This document shows, piece after piece, positions 16,834 through 25,327 of a stretch of DNA of 36,362 nucleotides (position 1 is the first letter of the stretch; every line of letters begins with the position of its first letter). The notes under the pieces were generated by a model. The model did no database searches, was not told the origin of the DNA, and saw only the letters and a program-made list of their open reading frames with translations. The position numbers were made by a program, and so were the translations under genes. Origin of the DNA: Polaromonas sp. (GTDB lineage: Bacteria > Pseudomonadota > Gammaproteobacteria > Burkholderiales > Burkholderiaceae_C); NCBI GenBank assembly GCA_021737975.1, contig JAIPCZ010000027.1, positions 1 through 36,362 of the forward strand. The letters run 5' to 3'.

Positions 16834-18747
16834 TCAAACGATTGATTTGAGGGTCACGTCGGCCGAGATTTTTTGAGCAAACTCGGCAATCGACATCACG
16901 CCAAGGTCTTGTCCACCTCGGGCTCGCACTGCAACAGCACCGGAGGCCATCTCTTTGTCGCCAATAACGACCAGGTACGGCACCTTCTGCATTGAATGCT
17001 CCCGTATTTTATACGTGATTTTTTCATTGCGAAGATCTGCCTCTACCCTAAAGCCTTGATTTTGCAGCGTTTTGACGACATTGCGGGCATATTCGGCCTG
17101 TGCGTCGGTGATATTGAGCACCTTGACTTGCACCGGTGCGAGCCAGGTTGGCAGGGCGCCGGCGGTTTCCTCGATCAGAATTCCGATGAAACGCTCGAGG
17201 CTGCCGACGATGGCACGGTGCAGCATGACGGGGCGATGGCGGGCACTGTCTTCGCCGACGTAATCGGCATCGAGGCGCTCGGGCATCGAGAAGTCGACCT
17301 GGATGGTGCCGCACTGCCAGTGCCGGCCAATGGCGTCTTTCAGGGTGTATTCGACCTTGGGCCCGTAAAAGGCGCCCTCGCCGGGCGAGAGTTCGAACTC
17401 GCAACCCGAGGCGCGCAGGCTCTCGATGAGCGCGTGCTCGGCTTTGTCCCAGATTTCGTCGGAGCCAATGCGCTGCTCTGGCCGGGTGGCGATTTTGTAG
17501 ATGATGTTCTTGAAGCCAAAGTCGGCGTAGACCTTTTGCAGCAGCGTGGTGTAGGCCACACATTCGGCCAAAATTTGATCTTCGGTGCAGAAGATGTGGC
17601 CGTCGTCCTGGGTAAAGCCACGCACCCGCATGATGCCGTGTAATCCACCAGTGGCTTCATTGCGGTGGCACTGTCCGAATTCGCCGTAGCGCAGCGGCAG
17701 GTCGCGGTAGCTTTTCAGGCCCTGCTTGAAAATCAGGATGTGACCCGGGCAGTTCATGGGTTTCAACGCGTAGTCGCGCTTTTCGGACTCGGTGGTGAAC
17801 ATGTTGTCGCGGTACTTGTCCCAGTGACCGGTTTTTTCCCACAGGCCTTTGTCGAGCAACTGCGGGCCCTTGACTTCCTGGTAACCGTTGTCGCGGTAGA
17901 CCTGGCGCATGTATTGCTCCACGGCTTGCCAGATGGCCCAGCCCTTGGGGTGCCAGAACACCATGCCGGGCGCGTGGTCGTCGACGTGGAACAGGTCGAG
18001 CTCGCGACCCAACTTGCGGTGGTCGCGTTTTTCGGCCTCTTCGAGCATGGTCAGGTGCTGCTGCAGGTCTTCCTTCGTGGCCCAGGCCGTGCCGTAGATG
18101 CGCTGCAGCATTTCATTCTTGTGGTCGCCGCGCCAGTAGGCACCCGCGAGCTTCATGAGCTTGAAGTGCTTGAGCTTGCCGGTGCTGGGCACGTGCGGGC
18201 CGCGGCACAGGTCTTCAAAGGCGCCCTCGCGGTACAGGCTGACGTCTTCGCCGGCGGGAATGCTGGCGATGATCTCGGCCTTGTAGTGTTCGCCCAGGCC
18301 CTTGAAATACGCCACCGCCTCGTCACGCGGCAAGACACGACGCACAAGCGGCTCGTCTTTGGCGGCCAGCGCGGTCATGCGTTTCTCGATGACGGCGAGG
18401 TCCTCGAGCGTGAACGGGCGTTCGAATGAGAAGTCGTAGAAAAATCCGTTTTCAATGACCGGGCCGATGGTGACCTGCGCCGCGGGGAAGATTTCCTTGA
18501 CCGCGTAGGCCAGCAGGTGGGCCGTGGAGTGGCGAATGACCTCCAGACCGTCTGCGTCCTTGGCGGTGATGATGGCCAGGCTGCTGTCTTTGTCGATGAC
18601 AAAGCTGGTGTCGACAACCTGCCCGTTCACCTTGCCGGCCAGCGCCGCCTTGGCCAGGCCGGTGCCGATGGACGCGGCCACCTCAGCCACGGTGACCGCG
18701 GCGTCGTAGTTGCGTTGAGAACCATCGGGAAGCGTGATTTGGACCAT
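16834..18747 (-). CDS. thrS: Threonyl-tRNA synthetase
   Basis: 637 residues. The N-terminal TGS domain ([11 protein letters not shown], about 1-62) precedes the editing domain ([12 protein letters not shown] with HxxxH near residue 75 and the [10 protein letters not shown] segment), the class II catalytic core ([34 protein letters not shown]) and the anticodon-binding domain (about 535-637). I start at ATG 18747 rather than the in-frame ATG 18828, which would place 27 non-conserved residues in front and begins inside the aceA terminator tail. The chosen start has no Shine-Dalgarno but a pyrimidine-rich TTACCTTCTCTCCTC stretch, suggesting S1-assisted initiation. It heads the operon running to infC 77 bp downstream. 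Confidence 0.97.
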   Translation of the reverse strand: MVQITLPDGSQRNYDAAVTVAEVAASIGTGLAKAALAGKVNGQVVDTSFVIDKDSSLAIITAKDADGLEVIRHSTAHLLAYAVKEIFPAAQVTIGPVIENGFFYDFSFERPFTLEDLAVIEKRMTALAAKDEPLVRRVLPRDEAVAYFKGLGEHYKAEIIASIPAGEDVSLYREGAFEDLCRGPHVPSTGKLKHFKLMKLAGAYWRGDHKNEMLQRIYGTAWATKEDLQQHLTMLEEAEKRDHRKLGRELDLFHVDDHAPGMVFWHPKGWAIWQAVEQYMRQVYRDNGYQEVKGPQLLDKGLWEKTGHWDKYRDNMFTTESEKRDYALKPMNCPGHILIFKQGLKSYRDLPLRYGEFGQCHRNEATGGLHGIMRVRGFTQDDGHIFCTEDQILAECVAYTTLLQKVYADFGFKNIIYKIATRPEQRIGSDEIWDKAEHALIESLRASGCEFELSPGEGAFYGPKVEYTLKDAIGRHWQCGTIQVDFSMPERLDADYVGEDSARHRPVMLHRAIVGSLERFIGILIEETAGALPTWLAPVQVKVLNITDAQAEYARNVVKTLQNQGFRVEADLRNEKITYKIREHSMQKVPYLVVIGDKEMASGAVAVRARGGQDLGVMSIAEFAQKISADVTLKSIV

Positions 18748-18771
18748 GGCGATGAGGAGAGAAGGTAATTG

Positions 18772-18795
18772 AAAAACGCGGAATGCTCCGCGTTT
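18772..18795 (-). terminator. Terminator-like hairpin immediately before thrS
   Basis: A perfect 9-bp stem AAACGCGGA-GCAT-TCCGCGTTT (18774-18795) followed by a run of five T on the minus strand. It ends only about 24 bases before the thrS ATG, so it lies in the thrS leader or at its very 5' end. It may be an attenuator, a 5'-end stabiliser or a second terminator for aceA. Confidence 0.65.
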
Positions 18796-18805
18796 GTGAT
18801 GGGTG

Positions 18806-18833
18806 ATTTTAACCGCAGTCACCCTCATGAAAA
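18806..18833 (-). promoter_or_regulatory. Candidate thrS promoter
   Basis: TTTTCA (18828-18833) and TAAAAT (18806-18811) with a 16-bp spacer on the minus strand. The -35 overlaps the T-tract of the aceA terminator, and transcription would begin near 18799, so the message would carry the 18774-18795 hairpin at its 5' end. Supported only by hexamer matches (4/6 and 5/6). Confidence 0.35.
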
Positions 18834-18883
18834 AAGGCTGGCCGCTCCCGTCGGGGAACGCCAGCCTTAGACCTCCTCAGGTC
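18830..18883 (-). terminator. Intrinsic terminator of aceA
   Basis: A perfect 9-bp stem AAGGCTGGC/GCCAGCCTT (18860-18868 with 18834-18842) followed by six T on the minus strand. A smaller hairpin (GACCT-CCTC-AGGTC, 18870-18883) lies between it and the aceA stop. It should end the aceA transcript efficiently. Confidence 0.85.
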
Positions 18884-18891
18884 CGGTTTAT

Positions 18892-20211
18892 TTAGTGGAA
18901 CTGTTCTTCTTCGGTGGAACCGGTCAGCGCCGTCACGCTGGACTTGCCGCCCTGGATGACGGTGGTGACTTCGTCGAAGTAACCGGTGCCGACTTCCTGC
19001 TGGTGCGACACAAAGGTGTAGCCACGGTCACGCGCCGCAAATTCTGGCTCTTGCACTTTTTCCACGTAAGCGGACATGCCACGCGCGACATAGTCTTGCG
19101 CCAAATCGAACATGTGGAACCACATGGAATGGATGCCGGCCAGGGTGATGAACTGGTACTTGTAGCCCATCGCGCCGAGTTCTTTCTGGAACTTGGCAAT
19201 GGTGGCGTCGTCCAGGTTTTTCTTCCAGTTGAACGAAGGCGAGCAGTTGTAGGCCAGCATTTTCCCGGGGTGCTTGGCATGCACAGCCTCGGCAAATTTG
19301 CGGGCAAATTCGAGGTCTGGCGTGCCGGTTTCGCACCACACCAGGTCGGCGTAGTCGGCGTAAGCCACGGCGCGGCTGATGGCCTGGTCCAGACCCTTGC
19401 GTGATTTGTAGAAGCCCTCGGCAGTGCGCTCACCGGTCAGGAAGGGTTTGTCGTTTTCGTCGTAGTCGCTGGTCAGCAGGTCGGCGGCTTCGGCATCGGT
19501 GCGGGCAATCACGAGGGTCGGCACACCACACACGTCAGCGGCCATGCGGGCAGCGATGAGCTTCTGGCAGGCTTCGGTGGTCGGTACCAGGACCTTGCCA
19601 CCCATGTGGCCGCATTTCTTGGCCGATGCCAGCTGGTCTTCCCAATGGACGCCGGCAGCGCCTGCGCGAATCATGTTCTTCATCAGCTCAAAGCCGTTGA
19701 GCACGCCGCCAAAGCCGGCTTCAGCGTCGGCCACGATGGGCGCGAAGTTGTCAATGTAGCCTTTGTCGCCCGCGTCAATGCCGCGGGAATGCTGAATCTC
19801 GTCGGCACGACGGAAAGTGTTGTTGATGCGCTCGACCATTTTTGGCACCGAGTCAACGGCGTACAGGGACTGGTCCGGGTACATGGAGGCGGAGGTGTTG
19901 TTGTCTGCGGCAACTTGCCAGCCTGACAGGTAAATGGCTTTCACACCGGCCTTGACCTGCTGCATGGCCTGGCCGCCCGTGAGCGCGCCGAGGCAGTTCA
20001 CGTAGTCCTCGGTGTGAAGCAGGCTCCACAGCTTTTCAGCACCACGGCGCGCAAGGGTGTGCTCGATCGGGAAGGAACCACGCAGACGCACCACGTCGGC
20101 GGCACTGTAGCCGCGCTTGATGCCTTTCCAGCGCGGGTTGGTCGCCCAGTCTTTTTCCAGGGCGGCAATCTGTTGTTCACGGCTCAATTGTTCGGTGAGG
20201 GTCTGTGGCAT
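18892..20211 (-). CDS. aceA: Isocitrate lyase
   Basis: 439 residues (E. coli AceA has 434). Cleaves isocitrate to glyoxylate and succinate, the entry to the glyoxylate bypass needed for growth on acetate and fatty acids. The catalytic loop reads KKCGHM with the active-site cysteine; other marks are [12 protein letters not shown], the metal site [18 protein letters not shown] and [14 protein letters not shown] 20211 has AGGAG seven bases upstream (TTAGGAGTGACACC). Malate synthase is not adjacent. It is transcribed alone, between a strong terminator and a long regulatory spacer carrying two dyad operators (20287-20330). Confidence 0.98.
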   Translation of the reverse strand: MPQTLTEQLSREQQIAALEKDWATNPRWKGIKRGYSAADVVRLRGSFPIEHTLARRGAEKLWSLLHTEDYVNCLGALTGGQAMQQVKAGVKAIYLSGWQVAADNNTSASMYPDQSLYAVDSVPKMVERINNTFRRADEIQHSRGIDAGDKGYIDNFAPIVADAEAGFGGVLNGFELMKNMIRAGAAGVHWEDQLASAKKCGHMGGKVLVPTTEACQKLIAARMAADVCGVPTLVIARTDAEAADLLTSDYDENDKPFLTGERTAEGFYKSRKGLDQAISRAVAYADYADLVWCETGTPDLEFARKFAEAVHAKHPGKMLAYNCSPSFNWKKNLDDATIAKFQKELGAMGYKYQFITLAGIHSMWFHMFDLAQDYVARGMSAYVEKVQEPEFAARDRGYTFVSHQQEVGTGYFDEVTTVIQGGKSSVTALTGSTEEEQFH

Positions 20212-20279
20212 GGTGTCACTCCTAAGTTGATGAAAATGAAGGGCATCTGCTGCGTTACGCGGTGGATGCCATGGTGTTT

Positions 20280-20330
20280 ATTCTATGTCTTATAGAAGAC
20301 ACCAAACACATCTTATGTCTTATAGAAGAC
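20280..20330 (-). promoter_or_regulatory. aceA promoter/operator with two identical dyads
   Basis: GTCTTATAGAAGAC occurs twice, at 20287-20300 and 20317-20330, exactly 30 bp apart. Each is a GTCTT/AAGAC inverted repeat about a 4-bp centre, and identity extends three bases (TAT) to the left. On the minus strand a TAGAAT -10 (20280-20285) sits directly beside the proximal dyad, which would fall in the promoter spacer, so a bound repressor would block polymerase. TCTTATA-type palindromes recall GntR-family control sites at TCA-cycle genes of Comamonadaceae; the identity of the regulator is not shown. Confidence 0.65.
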
Positions 20331-20433
20331 TTTTATTTAATTAAATAAAATCAATGACTTATGTTTAATATTTCTCAATATGAAAATGTGTTCTCTGAAT
20401 TTTTCAATTTTTTATTCGAACTCGATCATCTTC

Positions 20434-20473
20434 ATTCCGCAATACGAAATTAATATTCCGCAATGCAAAATTA
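20434..20473. promoter_or_regulatory. Two 19-bp direct repeats, operator-like
   Basis: ATTCCGCAATACGAAATTA (20434-20452) and ATTCCGCAATGCAAAATTA (20455-20473) are 21 bp apart, two helical turns, with 17 of 19 bases identical. Each is weakly palindromic (TTCCGC...CGAAAT), resembling sites of IclR-family regulators. The nearest start codon is aceA, 223 bp away; no divergent gene exists on the plus strand. Confidence 0.5.
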
Positions 20474-20537
20474 GGGTGCGGCGGCGTGATTGCTACCGAG
20501 GCGAGGCAATACCCACCCCTGTCGTGCCCTTTCATCT

Positions 20538-20608
20538 TGTCATGCCGGACTCGATCCGGGATCCATGCAGTCAGAAGTCATGGATTGCGGATCCAGTCCG
20601 CAATGACA
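20538..20608. repeat. Inverted pair of 30-bp palindromic repeats
   Basis: Copies at 20538-20567 (reverse) and 20579-20608 (forward), separated by 11 bp. Both carry CATGGAT at one end, ATGACA at the other and a CGGATC/GTCCG core. The forward copy is nearly identical to the one at 5013-5042. Arranged head to head they could form a large cruciform or RNA hairpin just past the end of the polyamine cluster. Confidence 0.7.
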
Positions 20609-20636
20609 GCGCTGAATTTGTCGTGCCGGGTAAAGC

Positions 20637-21977
20637 TTAGTACAGGTCGGCGTAGCGCCTGAGTTCCCAGTCGCTCACCGACTGGCTGAAACAGCTCCAC
20701 TCCTGCCGTTTGATGGCCAGGAATTGCTGGCAGAAGTCCTGCCCGACAGCGTCCATGAGCACCGAGTCCGCGGCCAGCGCGTCGAGCGCCGCGCCAAGGT
20801 CGCGCGGCAGGCGCGCGGGCATGGTCTGGCCGCTGGCGAAGCGCTCATACAAATCTTCGGCGCAGGGCGCGGGGGCGGTCATGCCGCCGTCAATGCCGTC
20901 GAGCCCGGCGGCCAGGGTGGCGGCGATGGCCGCGTAGACGTTGCACGACGGGTCGGGCAGGCGCCATTCGATGCGACCAGCGACGCTGCGCACGAGGCAG
21001 GTGCGGTTGTTGTCGCCATAGGCTTTCCACACCGGCGACCAGGTGGTGCCCGACGCGCTGTCGCTGCAAGCCAGCCGTTTGAAGCTGTTGACCGTGGGGG
21101 CGCACAGGGCGCTAAGGGCGTCGGCGTGGTGCAGCAGACCGGCCACAAAGCTGTAGGCCGTGGGGCTGAGTTGCAGCGCGTCGCTGTTGTCCTGGAACAC
21201 GGCGCGCCCCTGCGCGTCGGTGATGCTCATGTGGAAGTGCAAACCGCTGCCAGGCATGGCAGCAAAGGGTTTGGGCATACAACTGAAGACGCAGCCGTGT
21301 TTTTGCGCCACCGCGTGTGCCGCCATCTTGAACAGCATGTAATGGTCTGCGGCTTGCAGCGCCGAATGGAAGCGGTAGTTGATTTCGTACTGGCCGCGCG
21401 CGTCCTCGTGGTCCATTTGCTGCAGCCTGAAGCCCAGTTGGGTAAGGGTCTGGCGCATGTCGTCGAGAAAGGCGTGGTTGCGGTGGATGGCCTTGAGATC
21501 GTAAGAGGGTTTGTCGAGGCCGTCCTTCGCGTCGGCGCCCTGCCAGTGGCCGTTTTCGTCCTGACGCAGCAGGAAAAACTCGGGCTCGATACCGACCCAC
21601 AGGGTCCAGCCGCGCGCCTTTAGGCGTTCAAGCTGGTGCTGCAGCAACTGGCGCGAGCAGCTGGCCAGGGGCTCGCCGCCGGCATAACCGTCGCAAACGG
21701 CATGGGCCACGCCGGGCAGCCAGGGCAAGGGCCGCAGGGTTTCCAGTTGCACGCGGCCGTAGTACTCGCTGCGCGCGCCATAGCGCCCCAGGCCCGTGCC
21801 CCAGATGCTCGGGCCGGCAAAACCGGCGCCGCTTTCCACCCATTCCCTGAGGTCGTCGAGCGGCACCAGCTTGCCTTTGGCAACGCCATGCAGGTCGCAA
21901 AACTGGGTCAGGATGCTATGGATGCCCTGCGAGGACAGGTCGTCGATGGTGGCTTGAATGGTGTCGGTTTGGGGCAT
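20637..21977 (-). CDS. Glutamine synthetase-like ligase (GlnT/type III-like), end of polyamine cluster
   Basis: 446-residue member of the glutamine synthetase superfamily. Visible are an N-terminal beta-Grasp part (CDLHGVAKGKLVPL), metal-site glutamates in GIEPEFFLL and DHEDARGQYEIN, and GSGLHFHMS for ATP and metal binding. It resembles proteins annotated as type III glutamate-ammonia ligase (GlnT), but several cluster relatives glutamylate amines instead. Position, 26 bp after puuC on the same strand and 3' of transporter genes, suggests a second gamma-glutamyl-amine synthetase. No adenylylation-site motif is seen at the C-terminus. Which amine it uses cannot be told from sequence. Confidence 0.8.
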   Translation of the reverse strand: MPQTDTIQATIDDLSSQGIHSILTQFCDLHGVAKGKLVPLDDLREWVESGAGFAGPSIWGTGLGRYGARSEYYGRVQLETLRPLPWLPGVAHAVCDGYAGGEPLASCSRQLLQHQLERLKARGWTLWVGIEPEFFLLRQDENGHWQGADAKDGLDKPSYDLKAIHRNHAFLDDMRQTLTQLGFRLQQMDHEDARGQYEINYRFHSALQAADHYMLFKMAAHAVAQKHGCVFSCMPKPFAAMPGSGLHFHMSITDAQGRAVFQDNSDALQLSPTAYSFVAGLLHHADALSALCAPTVNSFKRLACSDSASGTTWSPVWKAYGDNNRTCLVRSVAGRIEWRLPDPSCNVYAAIAATLAAGLDGIDGGMTAPAPCAEDLYERFASGQTMPARLPRDLGAALDALAADSVLMDAVGQDFCQQFLAIKRQEWSCFSQSVSDWELRRYADLY

Positions 21978-22003
21978 GTTGAGTTGCTCAGGGTTGCAAG
22001 GGG

Positions 22004-23473
22004 TCAGACCGGACTGTCGATGCGGATCCAGGTGGTCTTGGTCTCGGTGTATTTGTCGAAGGCGTGCAGCGACTTGTCGCGCCCCACCCCGCTTTGTTTG
22101 TAGCCGCCAAAGGGGACGGTGATGTCGTCTTCGTCATACTGGTTGACGTGGACCGTTCCGGCGCGCAACGCGCGGGCCACGCCGTGCGCCTTGTTGATGT
22201 CGCGGGTCCAGACCGCCGCCTGCAGGCCGTAGATGCTCTGGTTGGCCTGTCGCACCACCTCTGCGGTGTCGGTGAACGACAGCACCGAGAGCACCGGGCC
22301 AAAGATTTCCTCGCGGGCAATGGTCATGTCAGCCGTCACGCCGGCAAAGATGGTGGGCTGCACGTAGCAGCCGCCGGTGTCCGCCAGCGCCTGCTCGCCC
22401 CCGGCCAGCAGGGCCGCGCCCTCCTGCTTGCCGAGTTCGATATAACGCAGCACCGAGTTCATTTGGGTCTGGTCGACGATGGCACCCATGACGGTGTCGG
22501 GCGCGAGCGGATTAGCGGGCGCGAAGCCTGGCACAAGCGCCAGGGCCTTTTCAAGGAACTGCTCGCGAATGCTGGCCTCGACAAACAGGCGTGAGGGCGC
22601 GTTGCAGCTTTCACCCTGGTTGAAGAAGATGCTGCCGACCGCAGCCTCGACGGCTTTGTCCAGGTCCGGGCAATCGGCAAAGACGATGTTGGGCGACTTG
22701 CCCCCCAGCTCGGTCCAGGCGCGCTTGAGGTTGCTTTGCCCGGCCATCACATGAATCTGCTTGCCGACACGGGTGGAGCCGGTGAAGGCGATGCAGTCGA
22801 CGTCCATGTGCAGGGCCAGCGGCGATCCGGCCTCGGGGCCGTAACCCGGCACCACGTTGAACACGCCGGGCGGGAGGCCGGCTTCAAGCGCGAGTTCGGC
22901 CAGGCGCAGCGCCGTCAAGGGAGACTTTTCACTGGGCTTGAGCACCACGGAATTGCCGGCTGCCAGCGCCGGGGCGATTTTCCAGGCGGCCATGATCATG
23001 GGGTAGTTCCAGGGCACGATGACCCCGACCACACCCATGGGCTCGCGCTGGATCAGCGCCAGCGCGGTGCTGGCGGTGGGCGCGATTTCGTCGTAGATCT
23101 TGTCGACCGCCTCGCCATACCAGCGGATGCAATTGGCGGCGCTGTTGACATCGACACCGCGGGCGTACTTGATGGGTTTGCCCATGTCGAGCGTTTCCAT
23201 CAGGGCGAGTTCGTCGGCGTGGGCAAGCAACTCGTCGGCAAATTTGATCATGACGCGTTTGCGCGCCGCCGGTGCCATGCCGCACCAGCGCCGGTCTTCA
23301 AAGGCTGCCCTGCCGGCAGCCACCGCGGCATCGACATCGGCCTGGCCGCAGCGCGCCACGGTGGTGAGCAGGCGGCCATCGACGGGCGAAATGCAGTCAA
23401 AACTCTGGCTGTCGCGGGCGTGCACGCGCGCCCCGTTGATCAGCGCGCGGCCGTCATAAATTTTTGTTGTCAT
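22004..23473 (-). CDS. puuC: Gamma-glutamyl-gamma-aminobutyraldehyde dehydrogenase
   Basis: 489-residue NAD(P)-dependent aldehyde dehydrogenase. Catalytic Cys290 lies in FNQGESCNAPSR and the general base Glu255 in TELGGKSPNIVF; cofactor motifs are VIVPWNYPM, LKPSEKSPLTA and FTGSTRVGKQ. The C-terminal FGGYKQSGVGRDKSLHA closely follows E. coli PuuC and Pseudomonas KauB, which oxidise gamma-glutamyl-aminobutyraldehyde or aminobutyraldehyde. That role fits the potFGHI and spuC neighbours. ATG 23473 has GAGG six bases upstream. It is separated from potI by 57 bp carrying a degenerate palindrome. Confidence 0.88.
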   Translation of the reverse strand: MTTKIYDGRALINGARVHARDSQSFDCISPVDGRLLTTVARCGQADVDAAVAAGRAAFEDRRWCGMAPAARKRVMIKFADELLAHADELALMETLDMGKPIKYARGVDVNSAANCIRWYGEAVDKIYDEIAPTASTALALIQREPMGVVGVIVPWNYPMIMAAWKIAPALAAGNSVVLKPSEKSPLTALRLAELALEAGLPPGVFNVVPGYGPEAGSPLALHMDVDCIAFTGSTRVGKQIHVMAGQSNLKRAWTELGGKSPNIVFADCPDLDKAVEAAVGSIFFNQGESCNAPSRLFVEASIREQFLEKALALVPGFAPANPLAPDTVMGAIVDQTQMNSVLRYIELGKQEGAALLAGGEQALADTGGCYVQPTIFAGVTADMTIAREEIFGPVLSVLSFTDTAEVVRQANQSIYGLQAAVWTRDINKAHGVARALRAGTVHVNQYDEDDITVPFGGYKQSGVGRDKSLHAFDKYTETKTTWIRIDSPV

Positions 23474-23481
23474 GTCAAAGC

Positions 23482-23532
23482 CTCAAAGATAAAAGCGCTT
23501 GCTGCCTGACGGCAAGGCACCAAAAAATAGCT
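23482..23532. repeat. Degenerate intergenic palindrome between potI and puuC
   Basis: The 57-bp gap has a CTTGC...GCAAG stem around a GCC/GGC pair (about 23500-23518) and the perfect 10-bp palindrome AATAGCTATT (23526-23535, which runs into the potI stop). The combination of an AGCGCTTGC-like box and a TAGCTA palindrome resembles the module at 15325-15396 in decayed form. Confidence 0.35.
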
Positions 23533-24391
23533 ATTGCGCCTGCAAGACGGCGAGTTCAGCCCGCGTGGCTGCAGCGATCTCGCGCTCGCGACGGCGCGTC
23601 TGGCGCGCCACCCAGACGCTGTAGCCCACCACCACCAGGGTGACCGACACGATCAGCAGCGTGGCCGCCGCGTAAATGGTCGGGTTGATGCCGCGCCGGG
23701 CATAGCCAAAAATGACCTGCGGCAGCGTATTGACACCGGGACCTGACAGAAATTCGGCAATCACGACGTCGTCAAACGAGAGTGTGAAGGCCAGCAGGTA
23801 GGCGGCAAAAATGGCTGGCAGGATATTGGGCATGGTGATCAAAAAGAACACCTGAAAGGGTTTGGCGCCGAGGTCCATGGCGGCCTCCTCGATGGCGCGG
23901 TCCATCTCCAGCAAACGCGACTGGATCACCACCATGCCGTAGGCCATGCCCAGCAGGGTGTGCCCCAGCACAATCGTCAGCATGCCGCGCTGCGGCCAGC
24001 CAAAAGCGTTTTGCACCCCCACCATGAGCAGCAACAAGGACAGGCCGATCACCACCTCGGGCATCACCAGCGGGGCGTTGACCATGCCCGAGAACAGCGT
24101 GCGCCCGGTAAACCGGCGATAACGCACCAGCACAAAAGCGGCAAAAGTGGCCAGCACGGCCGAGGCCACGCCAGCGGCGGTGGCCACCTTGAGCGAAAGC
24201 CAGAAGCCCTCGACGATCTTGGTGTCGCGCGTGAGCGCCTCGTACCAGCGCAGCGAAAAGCCTGTGAACACGGCGTCCTGGCGCGTGCTGTTGAATGAAA
24301 ACACGACCATGAAGAACAGCGGCAGGTACAGGAACAGGTAAGTCAAACCCATCCACAGCTTGCCAAAATGACGGCTCAGGAAACGTTTCAT
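23531..24391 (-). CDS. potI: Putrescine/spermidine ABC transporter permease PotI
   Basis: 286-residue inner-membrane permease (E. coli PotI has 281). Six hydrophobic segments are visible, and the cytoplasmic EAA loop that docks on the ATPase reads EEAAMDLGAKPFQVFFLITMPNILP. Sequences such as FFMVVFSFNSTRQDAVFTGFSLRWYEAL and LSFDDVVIAEFLSGPG are typical of PotI/PotC. ATG 24391 has GAGG upstream and lies nine bases after potH, so both permeases are made from one message. The C-terminal tail is basic and Ala-rich. Confidence 0.93.
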   Translation of the reverse strand: MKRFLSRHFGKLWMGLTYLFLYLPLFFMVVFSFNSTRQDAVFTGFSLRWYEALTRDTKIVEGFWLSLKVATAAGVASAVLATFAAFVLVRYRRFTGRTLFSGMVNAPLVMPEVVIGLSLLLLMVGVQNAFGWPQRGMLTIVLGHTLLGMAYGMVVIQSRLLEMDRAIEEAAMDLGAKPFQVFFLITMPNILPAIFAAYLLAFTLSFDDVVIAEFLSGPGVNTLPQVIFGYARRGINPTIYAAATLLIVSVTLVVVGYSVWVARQTRRREREIAAATRAELAVLQAQ

Positions 24392-24400
24392 GGGCTGGCC

Positions 24401-25318
24401 TCAGGCTTTGGGTTCGGCCGCATCGCCGGTGTAGTGGTAGTAAATGGCCAGGGGCACAACGATGAGGCCGATCATCACCACCGCAAGTGCTGTGGCACGC
24501 GGCCAGTTGTTGCTGCTGAACATTTCATCCCAGACCACGCGGCCGATCATGATGTTCTCGGGGCCGCCGAGCAGCGACGGGATCACGAACTCGCCCACCG
24601 ACGGGATGAACACCAGCATGAAACCGGCAATGATGCCCGCCTTGGACAGCGGCACGGTGACCAGCCAGAACGCCTTGAACGGCGAGGCGCCCAGGTCGTG
24701 GGCCGCCTCCAGCAATCGGAAGTCCATCTTGACCAGGTTGGCGTACAGCGGCAACACCATGAAGGGCAGGTAGACATAGGTCATGCCCACCAGCATCGAG
24801 ACGTCGGTGTAGAGCATCTGCCATGGTTCCTGAATCACGCCCAAGGTCATCAACAGCTGGTTGATGACCCCCTGATCGGCAAGGATGCCCTTCCAGGCAT
24901 AGACCCGCAGCAGAAAGGATGTCCAGAACGGCAGCATCACCATCATCAGCAAGGCGGGGCGCACACTGGGTTTGGCGCGGGCAATGAAATACGAAAACGG
25001 GTAACCAATCACCAGGCACAACACCGCCGTGCACAACGCATACCAGATCGAGCGCACATAGGCCTCGATGTAGAGGGTCTGAAACAGCGCGCCACCCTCA
25101 CCCGTGCGAAAAATCGACCAGTAGTTTTCGTATTTGAGGTGAAGCAAGCCTGTGCTGGAATCCCAAATGGGTTTGAACGGCGAAATGTCGTTGCCCATGT
25201 CGACGAAGCTGATGTACAGCAGAATCAGGAACGGGAACAGGAAGAACAGGATCAGCCAGACAAAGGGCACACCGATGACAAAGCGCTTGCCGGGCATCGT
25301 CAAATTTGAAAGGGCCAT
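24401..25318 (-). CDS. potH: Putrescine/spermidine ABC transporter permease PotH
   Basis: 305-residue permease partner of PotI. The first transmembrane helix (FVIGVPFVWLILFFLFPFLILL) and the EAA loop (LEAAHDLGASPFKAFWLVTVPLSKAG) are typical; VPSVGEFVIP-like IPSVGEFVIPSLLGG follows as in PotB/PotH. Strong GAGGAG precedes ATG 25318, and the gap to potG is nine bases. Together with PotI it forms the translocation channel for polyamines delivered by PotF. Confidence 0.93.
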   Translation of the reverse strand: MALSNLTMPGKRFVIGVPFVWLILFFLFPFLILLYISFVDMGNDISPFKPIWDSSTGLLHLKYENYWSIFRTGEGGALFQTLYIEAYVRSIWYALCTAVLCLVIGYPFSYFIARAKPSVRPALLMMVMLPFWTSFLLRVYAWKGILADQGVINQLLMTLGVIQEPWQMLYTDVSMLVGMTYVYLPFMVLPLYANLVKMDFRLLEAAHDLGASPFKAFWLVTVPLSKAGIIAGFMLVFIPSVGEFVIPSLLGGPENIMIGRVVWDEMFSSNNWPRATALAVVMIGLIVVPLAIYYHYTGDAAEPKA

Positions 25319-25327
25319 GGCTGCTCC

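Larger units (their letters stand above)
20212..20636. other. 425-bp spacer upstream of aceA
   Basis: No gene. From right to left it holds a pair of inverted 30-bp palindromic repeats (20538-20608), a GC-rich stretch with no recognisable signal (20474-20537), the operator-like direct repeats (20434-20473), an AT-rich block (about 20331-20430) and the aceA promoter with its dyads. An 86-codon plus-strand frame across it reads through the repeats and looks spurious. Confidence 0.7.

Noticed and set aside
18748-18828. N-terminal extension of ThrRS from ATG 18828
   Set aside because: The extra 27 residues are not conserved, there is no ribosome binding site, and the region is occupied by a hairpin and the aceA terminator tail.
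18748-18829. T-box riboswitch for thrS
   Set aside because: The leader is under 60 nt, far too short for a T-box specifier and antiterminator, and T-boxes are essentially absent from betaproteobacteria.
20380-20640. 86-codon plus-strand gene next to aceA
   Set aside because: Its second half is just the translation of the 30-bp palindromic repeats and the first half is AT-rich spacer.
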